Below are positions 32,554 to 40,399 of a DNA stretch of 64,000 nt, piece after piece. The DNA lies in NCBI GenBank assembly GCA_963790575.1, contig CAWBPD010000032.1:124001-188000 (forward strand), in the 5' to 3' direction. Below the pieces are notes generated by a model. The model saw only the letters and a list, made by a program, of their open reading frames with translations, was not told the origin of the DNA and did not search any database. How positions within the stretch are numbered: position 1 is the stretch's first letter; each line of letters begins with the position of its first letter. Made by a program: the position numbers and the translations under genes. The stretch is from CAVTSA01 sp963790575 (GTDB taxonomy: Bacteria; Chloroflexota; Dormibacteria; Dormibacterales; Dormibacteraceae).

Positions 32554-32939
32554 CGCTTCCGATCCCGCCGGAGCAGGTGGAGAGGCTGCGGGAACGGTTG
32601 ACCGAGCTCTGCGCCGGGCTGCCGGAGGTGGTGGGCGAGCGCTGGGGCCGGGAGGACGAGCACTCCACCTTCGCCGTGCGGGGTAAGCGGTTCGCGTACC
32701 TCTGGGTCGACCATCACGGGGACGGGCGGGTGGCGCTGATCGCCAAGGCCCCGCGGGGTGCGCAGGCGGACGTGGTGGCGCATGACCCCGACCGCTTCTT
32801 CGTGCCGCCTTATCTGGGGCCGAGCGGGTGGGTGGGGTTGCGGCTCGAGGTGGCGGAGCCGGATTGGGGGGAGGTGGAGCGGGTTGTGAGGGTCGCGTAC
32901 CGGGAACAGGCACCGGCGCGGCTGGCGGGAGAGGTGTAG
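32550..32939 (+). CDS. MmcQ/YjbR-like protein
   Basis: 129 residues of the YjbR fold (PF04237), a small DNA-binding-like domain of unknown precise role. Typical pattern: LCAGLPEVVGERWGREDEHSTFAVRGKRFAYLWVDHHGDG, presented here as the E-x-H-x-x-F-x-V-x-G-K-x-F-A core, then VPPYLGPSGWVGLRLE and the C-terminal helix. Translationally coupled to the metallo-hydrolase. Confidence 0.85.
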   Translation: MTLPIPPEQVERLRERLTELCAGLPEVVGERWGREDEHSTFAVRGKRFAYLWVDHHGDGRVALIAKAPRGAQADVVAHDPDRFFVPPYLGPSGWVGLRLEVAEPDWGEVERVVRVAYREQAPARLAGEV

Positions 32940-33281
32940 AGCGACTAGACGATTTCGGACTGGCGTCCGAGCGCTGCGCGCACGGCTGGTAGGTGCCGGC
33001 GGGTAGTCGTTGTGAGGTTGCGATTGTTTTTCTCGGGAGGGCAGCGCCCCCCGCGCCCCCCCGGCGGCGCTGGCCGCCGTCCCTGCCGGGTCGGCAGTGG
33101 TTGCCGGCCGTGTGAGGTCGTGCTGGCTCGCTTCGGGCTTCGCCCGAGCTGCGCCCGCTTGGTGTGGGTCCGCGGGGCTCCTGCGGGTGCTCAGGCCCGG
33201 GGCCGCGGGGGGCGACGGGTGCTACGGGTGAAGGGGGTGCGTGGGAGGCGTGCAGCGATACCCTAACGGGGGCGCCTCAGG
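32940..33281. other. 342-base GC-rich gap with hairpins
   Basis: No gene with plausible coding signature. It holds a strong short hairpin TCGGGC-TTC-GCCCGA at 33133-33147, a C/G-rich run (CCCCCCGCGCCCCCCCGGCGGCG) split across 33047-33070 and a T-tract near 33028. It may act as the terminator zone for the convergent genes on either side, but is long for that. Confidence 0.35.
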
Positions 33282-34385
33282 TCAGGGGGCGGGGTGTTTG
33301 CGCCAGGCTTTCCAGTCGCGGAGGACGTCGTCGACCATGGCCTGGGCGGTTCTCTCCAGCCAGCGTTTGCCGAGGCGGTCGAGGTGGCTGAGGACGCCCG
33401 GGATGGCGTCGCGGGTGGCCAGGTGGACGTTGCCGGCCTCCCAGCCCATGGCGCGGAGTAGGCGTTCCTCGTCGCGGCGTCTGGGGAGCGAACTCAGCTC
33501 CACGCGGGAGCAGTCGGGTGAAAGGCGGCGGATGACCCACGACTCCCTCACGCTCACGCTGGTGTCCACATCGCGTACCGCTCCCGGAAGCGGGAGGGAC
33601 GGCGTCGGTGCCCTGGACGTCGCCTCTTGGGGGTGTGCCCAGTACCAGCCGGAGCGGGCGGTCGCCTTCGCCTCGCGCGCGACCAGTGCCCCGTCCAGCG
33701 TTCCCAGCGCGACCGCGCGGTAGCGGCCCAGGCTCCCTTCTCCCGCCCGGCGCGCCCGGTGGGTCACCGCCTGGGTTCCGTTCGGTAGCGCACGGCGCAG
33801 GCGCTGGCGCAGATCGCCCGGCAGCGGGCCCAGCTCCGACAGTGCCTCCATCTTGGCCCAGTACCCGACCGGGTCCCGCAGCCGGGAGGTGCACATCCGG
33901 CGTAGCCAGCGGTCGTGCTCGGCCAGTACCAGCGCGCGGCCGCCGTGCTCGAGGGAGGAGCGGTAGCCGATCAGAACTGCCTCTGAGCCCTCCTGAGCAT
34001 TGATCGCGAGCGCTCCCACGCGGCTGGCCAGGATGGCGCTCGCCACCGTCCGCACCAGATCGTTGGTGTACGGGAGCACCGCCACCTCGTCGAAGTCGTT
34101 GACCCCCCAGACCAGCCGGCCCTCCACGTCTCGCCAGGTTCCGAAGTTCTCGACGTGGAGGTCGCCTACCGCCCGCAGCCGGGGCGCCTCCGCGATCATC
34201 TCCGGGACCACCAGCGGCCACCGCTCGCACCAGCGGTAGAAGGTGGCCCGGAAGAACGCGAATGGATCCCTCGCCATCGAGGTGTGTTTGGCCTCCAGAT
34301 CCGCCTGCACGACCGGGACCTGTGCGGTCAGTGAAGCTTCGTAGTCGCCGGTGGACTCCTGGACGGTGCGGCTTTGGCCTGCCAT
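33282..34385 (-). CDS. DUF2252 family protein
   Basis: 367 residues from ATG 34385. DUF2252 proteins (PF10009) are uncharacterised with a kinase-like appearance. Conserved pieces: MARDPFAFFRATFYRW, RAVGDLHVENFGTWRD, VWGVNDFDEV and the C-terminal helical part. The GDLHVENF and NDFDE motifs look like the catalytic-loop and metal-binding motifs of aminoglycoside-kinase-like folds, which is suggestive only. Divergent from sucC with about 105 bases between. An antisense frame continues far into sucC/sucD but carries no conserved protein. Confidence 0.88.
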   Translation of the reverse strand: MAGQSRTVQESTGDYEASLTAQVPVVQADLEAKHTSMARDPFAFFRATFYRWCERWPLVVPEMIAEAPRLRAVGDLHVENFGTWRDVEGRLVWGVNDFDEVAVLPYTNDLVRTVASAILASRVGALAINAQEGSEAVLIGYRSSLEHGGRALVLAEHDRWLRRMCTSRLRDPVGYWAKMEALSELGPLPGDLRQRLRRALPNGTQAVTHRARRAGEGSLGRYRAVALGTLDGALVAREAKATARSGWYWAHPQEATSRAPTPSLPLPGAVRDVDTSVSVRESWVIRRLSPDCSRVELSSLPRRRDEERLLRAMGWEAGNVHLATRDAIPGVLSHLDRLGKRWLERTAQAMVDDVLRDWKAWRKHPAP

Positions 34386-34490
34386 TGCGGCTCGATCGTG
34401 CCACGAACACGGCCGGTCCGCGTGCCCCGAGGTCGCGATGAGCCACACTGGCGTACAGGAAAGCCACGCCATCGGACACAGGAGAAGTCG

Positions 34491-35618
34491 ATGAAGCTGC
34501 TCGAGTATCAGGCCAAGGAGGTGCTCTCCTCCGTCGGCATCCCGATCCCGCCGGGGCGAGTGGCCCGGAACCCCGCGGAAGCCGAGGACGCGGCGCGCGC
34601 GCTGGGGCCGGTTGCGGTCAAGGCCCAGGTCCCGGTCGGCGGCCGCGGGAAGGCGGGTGGTGTCAAGCTGGCCCGCACGCCGGAGGAGGCGAGATCCGCG
34701 GCGGAGCAGATCATCGGCATGGACATCAAGGGCTTTAGGGTTCCGCTCGTCTACTGCGAGACCGCGCTCGACATCGCGGACGAGGTCTATCTGGGCTTCA
34801 CGGTCGACCGCCCGGGCCGCAACAACGTGCTCATGCTGTCGGCGCAGGGCGGCATGGAGATCGAGCAGGTGGCCGAGGAGTCGCCGCACGCCATCGCTCG
34901 CCTTCATCCGCATCCCTGGCGCGGACCGCTTCCCTACGAGCTGAACACGCTCGTGTTCGAGGCCGGCCTGGGACGTCACGTTCGGCAGCTCGTCGGGGTG
35001 ATCCAGAAGCTCTACCGCGCCATCCCCGATCTGGACGCGATCACCGCCGAGATCAACCCACTGGTCATCACCGGCGAGGGCAAGGTCGTGGCCGGCGACG
35101 CCAAGCTCGAGACCGACGAGAACGCCGACTTCCGGCATCAGGACCTGCTGGACAGGTACGCCGGCGACATCGAGGGCGACAAGTACGAGGCCGAGGCCAG
35201 GAAGCGCCACCTCACCTACGTGTCGCTGGACGGTGAGATCGGGATCATCGGCAACGGCGCCGGGCTCTGTATGGGGACGCTCGACCTGGTGCAGCGGGCC
35301 GGCAGCTCCGCTGCGAACTTCTGCGACATCGGTGGCGGGGCCAAAGCCGAGGTGGTGGAGAACGCCCTCGACGTGATCCTCATGAACCCTCGAGTCAAGG
35401 GCGTGCTCATCAACGTCTTCGGCGGCATCACCCGCGGGGACGAGGTCGCCCGGGGACTCGTCCAGGCGCGCGACAACCTGCACATGACGCTCCCGCTGGT
35501 GGTGCGGCTGTCCGGGACCAACGAGGAGGAAGGGCGCGCGATCCTGAAGGACAACGGGATCGAGCCCGGCGCCAACGCCTGGGAGGCGGCGCAGAAGATC
35601 GTGGAGATGACGAGGTAG
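34491..35618 (+). CDS. sucC: Succinate-CoA ligase, beta subunit
   Basis: 375 residues from ATG 34491 (AGGAGA site 7 bases upstream). With SucD it interconverts succinyl-CoA and succinate in the TCA cycle, making ATP or GTP. ATP-grasp domain: MKLLEYQAKEVLSSVGIPIPPG, VAVKAQVPVGGRGKAGGVK, EINPLVITGEGKVVAGDAKL; C-terminal ligase domain GLCMGTLDLVQRAGSSAANF and INVFGGITRGDEVARGL. An upstream frame to 34374 lacks conservation. 3 bases separate it from sucD. Confidence 0.97.
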   Translation: MKLLEYQAKEVLSSVGIPIPPGRVARNPAEAEDAARALGPVAVKAQVPVGGRGKAGGVKLARTPEEARSAAEQIIGMDIKGFRVPLVYCETALDIADEVYLGFTVDRPGRNNVLMLSAQGGMEIEQVAEESPHAIARLHPHPWRGPLPYELNTLVFEAGLGRHVRQLVGVIQKLYRAIPDLDAITAEINPLVITGEGKVVAGDAKLETDENADFRHQDLLDRYAGDIEGDKYEAEARKRHLTYVSLDGEIGIIGNGAGLCMGTLDLVQRAGSSAANFCDIGGGAKAEVVENALDVILMNPRVKGVLINVFGGITRGDEVARGLVQARDNLHMTLPLVVRLSGTNEEEGRAILKDNGIEPGANAWEAAQKIVEMTR

Positions 35619-35621
35619 TCG

Positions 35622-36497
35622 ATGTCGATCCTGCTCACCAAGGAGACCAAGGTCATCACCCAGGCCATCACCGGTCGGGAGGGGACCTTCCACACCCAGC
35701 AAGCCCAACAGATGGGCACCAACCTGGTCGGCGGCACCAGCCCGGGCAAGGGGGGAACCACCCACCTCGGCGTTCCGGTCTTCGACACCGTCGCCGAGGC
35801 GGTGAAAGAGACCGGCGCCACCGCGAGCGGCATCTTCGTGCCCGCCCCCTTCGCCGCCGATGCGATCATGGAGGCGGCGGCGGCCGGGATCACGCTGATC
35901 GCCTGCATCACGGAGGGGATCCCGATCCAGGACATGATCCGGGTCAAGTCCTTCCTTCGTGACTTCCCCCGCACCCGGCTGATCGGTCCCAACTGCCCGG
36001 GCCTGCTCACGCCCGGCCAGGCGAAGATCGGGATCATCCCGCAGCGCTTCTCCCAACCCGGCCACGTCGGCATCGTCGCGCGCTCGGGCACGCTCACCTA
36101 TGAGTCGATGGCGGCGATCTCGGCCGCCGGGCTTGGGCAGTCGACGATCGTGGGCATCGGCGGCGACCCCATCAACGGCAGCTCCTTCGTGGACGTGATC
36201 GAGCTCTTCGAGCAGGACCCGGAGACCACGCACCTGGTCGTGATCGGCGAGATCGGCGGCTCCGACGAGGAAGAGGCGGCAGCCCTGCTCGGCGCCAACA
36301 CCCGGCTCAAGGCGGTCGCCTTCATCTCCGGTCGCACCGCACCGGAAGGGAAGCGGATGGGTCACGCCGGAGCCATCGTGTCCGGGAACACGGGCACCGC
36401 GGCCGGCAAGGAGGCGGCGTTCCGGGCGGCGGGCGTCGCCGTGGCCGAGACCACGGACCAGATCGTCGATCTGCTGCGCGAGCTGGCGGTCGCCTGA
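35622..36497 (+). CDS. sucD: Succinate-CoA ligase, alpha subunit
   Basis: 291 residues. CoA-binding domain motif ITGREGTFHTQQAQQMGTNLVGGTSPGKGG, ligase segment GPNCPGLLTPGQAKIGIIP, and the phosphohistidine loop in GRTAPEGKRMGHAGAIVSG (His in GHAGAI). It directly follows sucC and forms the heterodimeric or tetrameric enzyme. Standard length. Confidence 0.97.
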   Translation: MSILLTKETKVITQAITGREGTFHTQQAQQMGTNLVGGTSPGKGGTTHLGVPVFDTVAEAVKETGATASGIFVPAPFAADAIMEAAAAGITLIACITEGIPIQDMIRVKSFLRDFPRTRLIGPNCPGLLTPGQAKIGIIPQRFSQPGHVGIVARSGTLTYESMAAISAAGLGQSTIVGIGGDPINGSSFVDVIELFEQDPETTHLVVIGEIGGSDEEEAAALLGANTRLKAVAFISGRTAPEGKRMGHAGAIVSGNTGTAAGKEAAFRAAGVAVAETTDQIVDLLRELAVA

Positions 36498-36534
36498 TAC
36501 TTCCGGGACGTCGGGGGGCGGTAGGCTCAGCGCC

Positions 36535-37392
36535 ATGGCGCGCCCGGCCTTCCGGCCCCAGGCTCCCCCAGTACCGATCCGCCGCCTCCGGCGTGGGGCG
36601 TGGGGAGCCGCCGAGGACCAGGTGGCGGCCGAGGAACCCCTACAGATCCTGCTCGACTCGCAGCCGCTCAGCGTCGTGATGCGCACGCCGGGCAACGACG
36701 TCGAGCTGGCGCTGGGCCTCTTGTGGTCCGAGCGGGCGCTCCCCTCCCTGGACGCGGTCGACCACATCCTGGTCAGCGCGGAGGCGGGCGAGAAAGAGGA
36801 GTCGCCGGTGCGGCCGGAGCTGCTGGAGTCGAACACGGTCGATGTCATCCGGCGCGACGCCTCGGCCCCGGCGCCCGCCCGCCGGGCCTTCGTGACCAGC
36901 TCCGCGTGTGGGGTCTGCGGCACCGTGACGGTGGATGAGCTGGCTGCCGGCTGGCCCGCCATTCCGCGCGGCCCGCGCCTGTCCTGGGACCTGTTGGGAG
37001 GCCTGCCCGCGCGCCTGCGGGAGGTACAGGGCGTCTACCGGCGCACCGGCGCACAGCATGGGGCAGCGCTCTTCGACGCCACCGGAGCACTCCTGCTGGC
37101 ACGGGAGGACGTCGGCCGCCACAACGCGGTCGACAAGATCGTCGGCCGCCTGCTGTTGGACCGGGCGCTGCCGGCCACGGGGCGTGTGCTGGCGGTGAGC
37201 GGCCGGACCGGCTTTGAGATCGTGCAGAAGGCGGTGGCGGCAGGGGTCTGCGCGGTGGTCGCGGTCGGCGCCCCGTCCAGCCTGGCGGTCGCCACGGCAC
37301 GCCGGTTCGACCTCACGCTGGCCGGTTTCGCGGCGCCCGACCGGGGGAACCTGTACGCCGGCGTTTATCGCGTTTTGGAGCTTGGCGCTTGA
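36535..37392 (+). CDS. fdhD: Formate dehydrogenase accessory sulfurtransferase
   Basis: 285 residues; FdhD carries sulfur from IscS to the molybdenum cofactor of formate dehydrogenases. The key cysteine pair is in TSSACGVCGTVTVDEL (C-x-x-C). Other family motifs: EEPLQILLDSQPLSVVMRTPGND, EDVGRHNAVDKIVGRLLL and AVSGRTGFEIVQKAVAAG. No formate dehydrogenase is in the window. ATG start at 36535 directly after sucD. Confidence 0.94.
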   Translation: MARPAFRPQAPPVPIRRLRRGAWGAAEDQVAAEEPLQILLDSQPLSVVMRTPGNDVELALGLLWSERALPSLDAVDHILVSAEAGEKEESPVRPELLESNTVDVIRRDASAPAPARRAFVTSSACGVCGTVTVDELAAGWPAIPRGPRLSWDLLGGLPARLREVQGVYRRTGAQHGAALFDATGALLLAREDVGRHNAVDKIVGRLLLDRALPATGRVLAVSGRTGFEIVQKAVAAGVCAVVAVGAPSSLAVATARRFDLTLAGFAAPDRGNLYAGVYRVLELGA

Positions 37393-37555
37393 CAGCGGGT
37401 AGGCAACCTTTGCTAGCCTTCCTGTCAACAGTTCGTAACCGAGCCATCATCACTGACGTTCCTGCTACTTCACCCTCCCGCGTCACAGCCTCGACGCCGC
37501 ACTGACTCCGCCGGCTCGTTCGACGTCCCCAGGGGTGGGGATCAGGAGGAGCTCA

Positions 37556-38719
37556 GTGTTTCTCGTTCTCCGGAGCGCCGCCGTGGTGGCCGGTGCGGGC
37601 GCGGCCATCTACCTCTCCGGCGGCTTGGTGCAGCCGGTTCACTCCACCGCGATCAAGTCCCCCCCGCGGAGGTCCGCGGCGCAGAGAAGGGACTCCCAAC
37701 AGCTGCAGCTTTCCTGGCAGCTGACCATGCGACAGACGCAAACCGCGATCGTCGCCGAGCAGCAGCAACGGATCACCGCCCAGCGCGCGACCGTCGCCGC
37801 AGCGGCGCAAGCCCAGGCACAAGCGGCGGCTCGAGCCGCCGCGGCGGCCCACGCACGCGCACAGGCTGCCGCTCGAGCACCCGCACAGGCGCAGGCTCAG
37901 GCTCAAGCCGCGTCGAGTGCGGCGAAGCCGTCCACGCCGGCGCCGGCCTCGACACCGACCCCGACGGCCACGCCCACGCCCACATCCCCGCCGCCGTCGC
38001 CGGCCGCGGTCCGGCAGGTCATCACCAACGCCTTCGCGCCTCAGGGCCAGTCGGCGGTCAGTTGGGGGCTGGCGGTAGCCCAGTGCGAGTCGAGCTACGA
38101 CTCCAACGCGTCCAGCGGGAGTGGAGCGGCGGGCCTCTTCCAGTTCCTGCCCTCCACCTTCGCCGAAACACCGCAGGGTCAAGCGGGCGATTCGATCTGG
38201 GACCCGGGCGCCAACGCGGCCGCCGCGGCGTGGATGTACAGCCACGGCCGTCAGGCAGCGTGGGGGGGGTGCAACCGGTCGGCGACCCCGACTCCCACGG
38301 CGGGCGCGACGCCGGCTCCGGCGCCCACGCCTACGCCCCCTCCATCTCCCGCCCCGGCACCGGCGCCCGCACCGGCGCCCGCACCCGCACCGGCCCCGCC
38401 ACCGGCGCCGGCGCCGGCGCCGGCACCCGCGCCGTCATCTCCCACCTCGGTCCAGCAGATCATCACCAACGCCTTCGCGCCTCAGGGTCAGGCGGCGGTC
38501 AACTGGGGACTGGCGGTGGCCGAGTGCGAATCGAGCTACAACCCCAACGCCTACAACCCGAGCGGTGCCTCAGGGCTCTTCCAGTTCATGCCCTTCACCT
38601 TCGCCGGCACCCCGCAAGGTCGGGCCGGGGACTCGATCTGGGACCCGGTGGCGAGCGCGGAGGCGGCGGCCTGGATGTACGGCCAGGGCCGTCAAGCGGA
38701 ATGGGAGTGCAATCCGTAG
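37556..38719 (+). CDS. Secreted two-domain lysozyme-fold (SLT/Rpf-like) protein
   Basis: 387 residues from GTG 37556, chosen for AGGAGG 7 bases upstream. Signal/anchor segment (VLRSAAVVAGAGAAIYLSGG), an Ala/Gln-rich helical stretch, a Pro/Thr linker, then two near-identical catalytic-type domains joined by a 50-residue Pro/Ala repeat linker. Each domain reads WGLAVAxCESSYxxN, GLFQFxPxTFAxTPQG, SIWDP and AAAWMYxxGRQ, the SLT/Rpf lysozyme-like pattern with the Glu in CES as catalytic acid. It probably cleaves peptidoglycan glycan strands during growth or resuscitation. First of three paralogues in a row. Confidence 0.85.
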   Translation: MFLVLRSAAVVAGAGAAIYLSGGLVQPVHSTAIKSPPRRSAAQRRDSQQLQLSWQLTMRQTQTAIVAEQQQRITAQRATVAAAAQAQAQAAARAAAAAHARAQAAARAPAQAQAQAQAASSAAKPSTPAPASTPTPTATPTPTSPPPSPAAVRQVITNAFAPQGQSAVSWGLAVAQCESSYDSNASSGSGAAGLFQFLPSTFAETPQGQAGDSIWDPGANAAAAAWMYSHGRQAAWGGCNRSATPTPTAGATPAPAPTPTPPPSPAPAPAPAPAPAPAPAPPPAPAPAPAPAPSSPTSVQQIITNAFAPQGQAAVNWGLAVAECESSYNPNAYNPSGASGLFQFMPFTFAGTPQGRAGDSIWDPVASAEAAAWMYGQGRQAEWECNP

Positions 38720-38748
38720 CCGGGCTCGGAAAGACCCAGGCCGCGGGA

Positions 38749-38786
38749 CCGACAGCCCGGAAACTGTCGGGCCGCTGACCGGTTTT
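38749..38786 (+). terminator. Possible terminator after first lysozyme-like gene
   Basis: Stem CCGACAG/CTGTCGG (38749-38755 with 38764-38770) with an 8-base loop, followed after a GC-rich spacer by a TTTT run at 38783. Weak T-tract but correctly placed after the stop. Confidence 0.45.
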
Positions 38787-38795
38787 CCATCGTGG

Positions 38796-38814
38796 GGGTG
38801 GCATCTTGCCACCC
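38796..38814 (+). terminator. Perfect 8-bp hairpin between lysozyme-like genes
   Basis: GGGTGGCA-TCT-TGCCACCC. A compact stem with 3-base loop followed by GGTTCT. It is either a second terminator or part of the leader of the next gene. Confidence 0.5.
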
Positions 38815-38894
38815 GGTTCTGCTAGGGTCGTGCGAGTCGAAACGCCAGTACCGAGCTAGCCGCTCTCAACGTTCCACTTGAGGCTCGGGGTGCC

Positions 38895-38918
38895 GCAGTT
38901 CCTGGGGTAGGGGACTGC
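38895..38918 (+). promoter_or_regulatory. Leader hairpin of second lysozyme-like gene
   Basis: GCAGTTCC-TGGGGTAG-GGGACTGC, 17 bases upstream of the GTG start. The loop is identical to that at 39689-39712 while one A-T pair of the stem is replaced by G-C there, a compensatory change supporting a conserved RNA structure. Flanks TGAGGCTC and GGTGCCGC are also shared. Confidence 0.65.
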
Positions 38919-38934
38919 GCCACGGAGGAACGAC

Positions 38935-39615
38935 GTGCTGAAAGGCAGCAACGCGATTCGTGTCATCGTGCTTGCCGCGCTCGTGCTCGCGGTGGCATTT
39001 TCGTCGACCCTCGGAAGCCGGTTGTGGTTCGGGCGCGGTGCGTCGCCGACCGCCGCCGAGAGCAAACAGTCCCACGAACGGACGGTCGAACAGGAGCGGC
39101 TGAACACCGCCTGGCAGGCGCAGCTCTCCAACGAGCAGACGCAATTGCAGCAGGCTCGACAGCAGCAGCAGGCACAGCCGCAGACCGCGAGCACGGCGTC
39201 CACGCTGACGCCGCCGACCCCCACGCCCACGCCCACGCCGACACCTGCGCCGACCGCCAAGCCGTCGACGGCACCCGCTTCCTCGTCGAGCTCGACGAGC
39301 AGCTCAGCGCCCGCTCCGGCTTCGGCCCCGGCGGGTTCGATACAGGGCGACATCCAGGCGGCGTTCTCGTCCCTCGGCTCCGCCGCCGTTCAGTGGGGCC
39401 TTTGCGTCGCCCAGCACGAGTCGGGTGACAATCCCAACGCGGTGAGCCCGAGCGGTGCGGAAGGGCTGTTCCAGTTCATGCCGTCGACGTTCGCCAACAC
39501 ACCCCAAGGCCGGGCCGGGGGCTCCATCTGGGATCCCGTCGCGAACTCCGACGCCGCGGCCTGGATGTACAGCCAGGGCCGTCAAGGAGAGTGGTCGACC
39601 AATTCAATGTGTTGA
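38935..39615 (+). CDS. Secreted lysozyme-fold (SLT/Rpf-like) protein
   Basis: 226 residues from GTG 38935 with GGAGG upstream. An N-terminal membrane-crossing signal (VIVLAALVLAVAFSSTLG), a Gln-rich helical segment (LNTAWQAQLSNEQTQLQQAR), a Thr/Pro then Ser-rich linker, and one C-terminal lysozyme-like domain: QWGLCVAQHESGDNPNAVSP, GAEGLFQFMPSTFANTPQG, SIWDPVANSDAAAWMYSQG. The Glu in HESG is the predicted catalytic acid. Paralogue of both neighbours, sharing its leader hairpin with the downstream one. Confidence 0.87.
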   Translation: MLKGSNAIRVIVLAALVLAVAFSSTLGSRLWFGRGASPTAAESKQSHERTVEQERLNTAWQAQLSNEQTQLQQARQQQQAQPQTASTASTLTPPTPTPTPTPTPAPTAKPSTAPASSSSSTSSSAPAPASAPAGSIQGDIQAAFSSLGSAAVQWGLCVAQHESGDNPNAVSPSGAEGLFQFMPSTFANTPQGRAGGSIWDPVANSDAAAWMYSQGRQGEWSTNSMC

Positions 39616-39688
39616 GCCGGTCGAGGTGACGGGCGGAGCGTGCCGGCGGTGACCGGTCCCGCCCGGGCTCGCTGAGGCTCACGGTGCC

Positions 39689-39712
39689 GCGGTTCCTGGG
39701 GTAGGGGACCGC
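39689..39712 (+). promoter_or_regulatory. Leader hairpin of third lysozyme-like gene
   Basis: GCGGTTCC-TGGGGTAG-GGGACCGC, 23 bases before the GTG start; same loop and same wobble position as 38895-38918, with a compensated base pair. A conserved cis-acting RNA element is likely; the ligand or protein partner is unknown. Confidence 0.65.
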
Positions 39713-39734
39713 ACAGGGAGGGAGGAGGAATTTG

Positions 39735-40331
39735 GTGAAAGGCCGGAACTCGGTTCGTGTCGTCGTGCTTGCCGCGCTGGTGCTTACGGTCGCGTTCTCG
39801 GCGGCCCTCGGAGGCCGCTTTTCGTCGGGACGCGTCACGGCGCAAAGCGCCGCCGGCAAGCAGTCGCGGCAGCGGGCTGTCCAACAGCAGAGGCTGAACT
39901 CCGCCTGGCAGGCGCAGCTCTCCACCGAGCAAAGCCAGCTGAAGCAGGCGCAGCAGCAGCAGGCGCAGCAGACGGCGAGCACTCCTTCCACTCTTGCGCC
40001 GCCGGCGCCCGCTCCGGCGGCCGGCGGCGTCTCGGTACCGGACGACATCCAGGCCGCGTTCGGCTCCCTGGGCGCCACCGCCGTGCAGTGGGGCCTCTGC
40101 ATCGCCCAGCACGAGTCCGGTGACGACCCCAGCGCGATCCAGGTCGGTGGCGGCGACGCGGAAGGCCTGTTTCAGTTCGAGCCGAGTACCTGGGCCGCCA
40201 CTCTCCAGGGGGAAGCGGGGAACTCGGTCTTCGACCCCGTCGCCGCCTCCCAGGCGGCCGCCGCGTTCTACGCCGCGGGCAACTACGACGCCTGGACGAC
40301 CAATGCGGATTACTGCTCGATGTACGACTGA
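39735..40331 (+). CDS. Secreted lysozyme-fold (SLT/Rpf-like) protein, third copy
   Basis: 198 residues from GTG 39735 (GGAGGA 9 bases upstream). Signal segment VVVLAALVLTVAFSAALGG, Gln-rich helix (LNSAWQAQLSTEQSQLKQAQ), short Pro linker, then the C-terminal domain: IQAAFGSLGATAVQWGLCIA, QHESGDDPSA, GDAEGLFQFEPSTWAATLQG, NSVFDPVAASQAAAAFYAAG. Its N-terminal half matches the second gene closely; its catalytic domain is the most divergent of the three, closer to SLT by the FEPSTW motif. Probable peptidoglycan-cleaving enzyme. Confidence 0.87.
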   Translation: MKGRNSVRVVVLAALVLTVAFSAALGGRFSSGRVTAQSAAGKQSRQRAVQQQRLNSAWQAQLSTEQSQLKQAQQQQAQQTASTPSTLAPPAPAPAAGGVSVPDDIQAAFGSLGATAVQWGLCIAQHESGDDPSAIQVGGGDAEGLFQFEPSTWAATLQGEAGNSVFDPVAASQAAAAFYAAGNYDAWTTNADYCSMYD

Positions 40332-40399
40332 GGGGGAGGGGCGGTGCCTCAGGCGGTGGCCCGGAAGGCCCCCCGACGGTGTCTCCGTACACTCACCGG

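Noticed and set aside
33282..36962. 1226-codon open frame antisense to sucC/sucD continuing from the DUF2252 gene
   Set aside because: Only the part below 34385 has conserved protein features; the rest mirrors sucCD in the high-GC antisense frame.
38820..38934. ydaO (c-di-AMP) riboswitch before the lysozyme-like gene
   Set aside because: Expected by analogy with actinobacterial rpf genes, but the conserved ydaO segments are not present; only a simple hairpin is.
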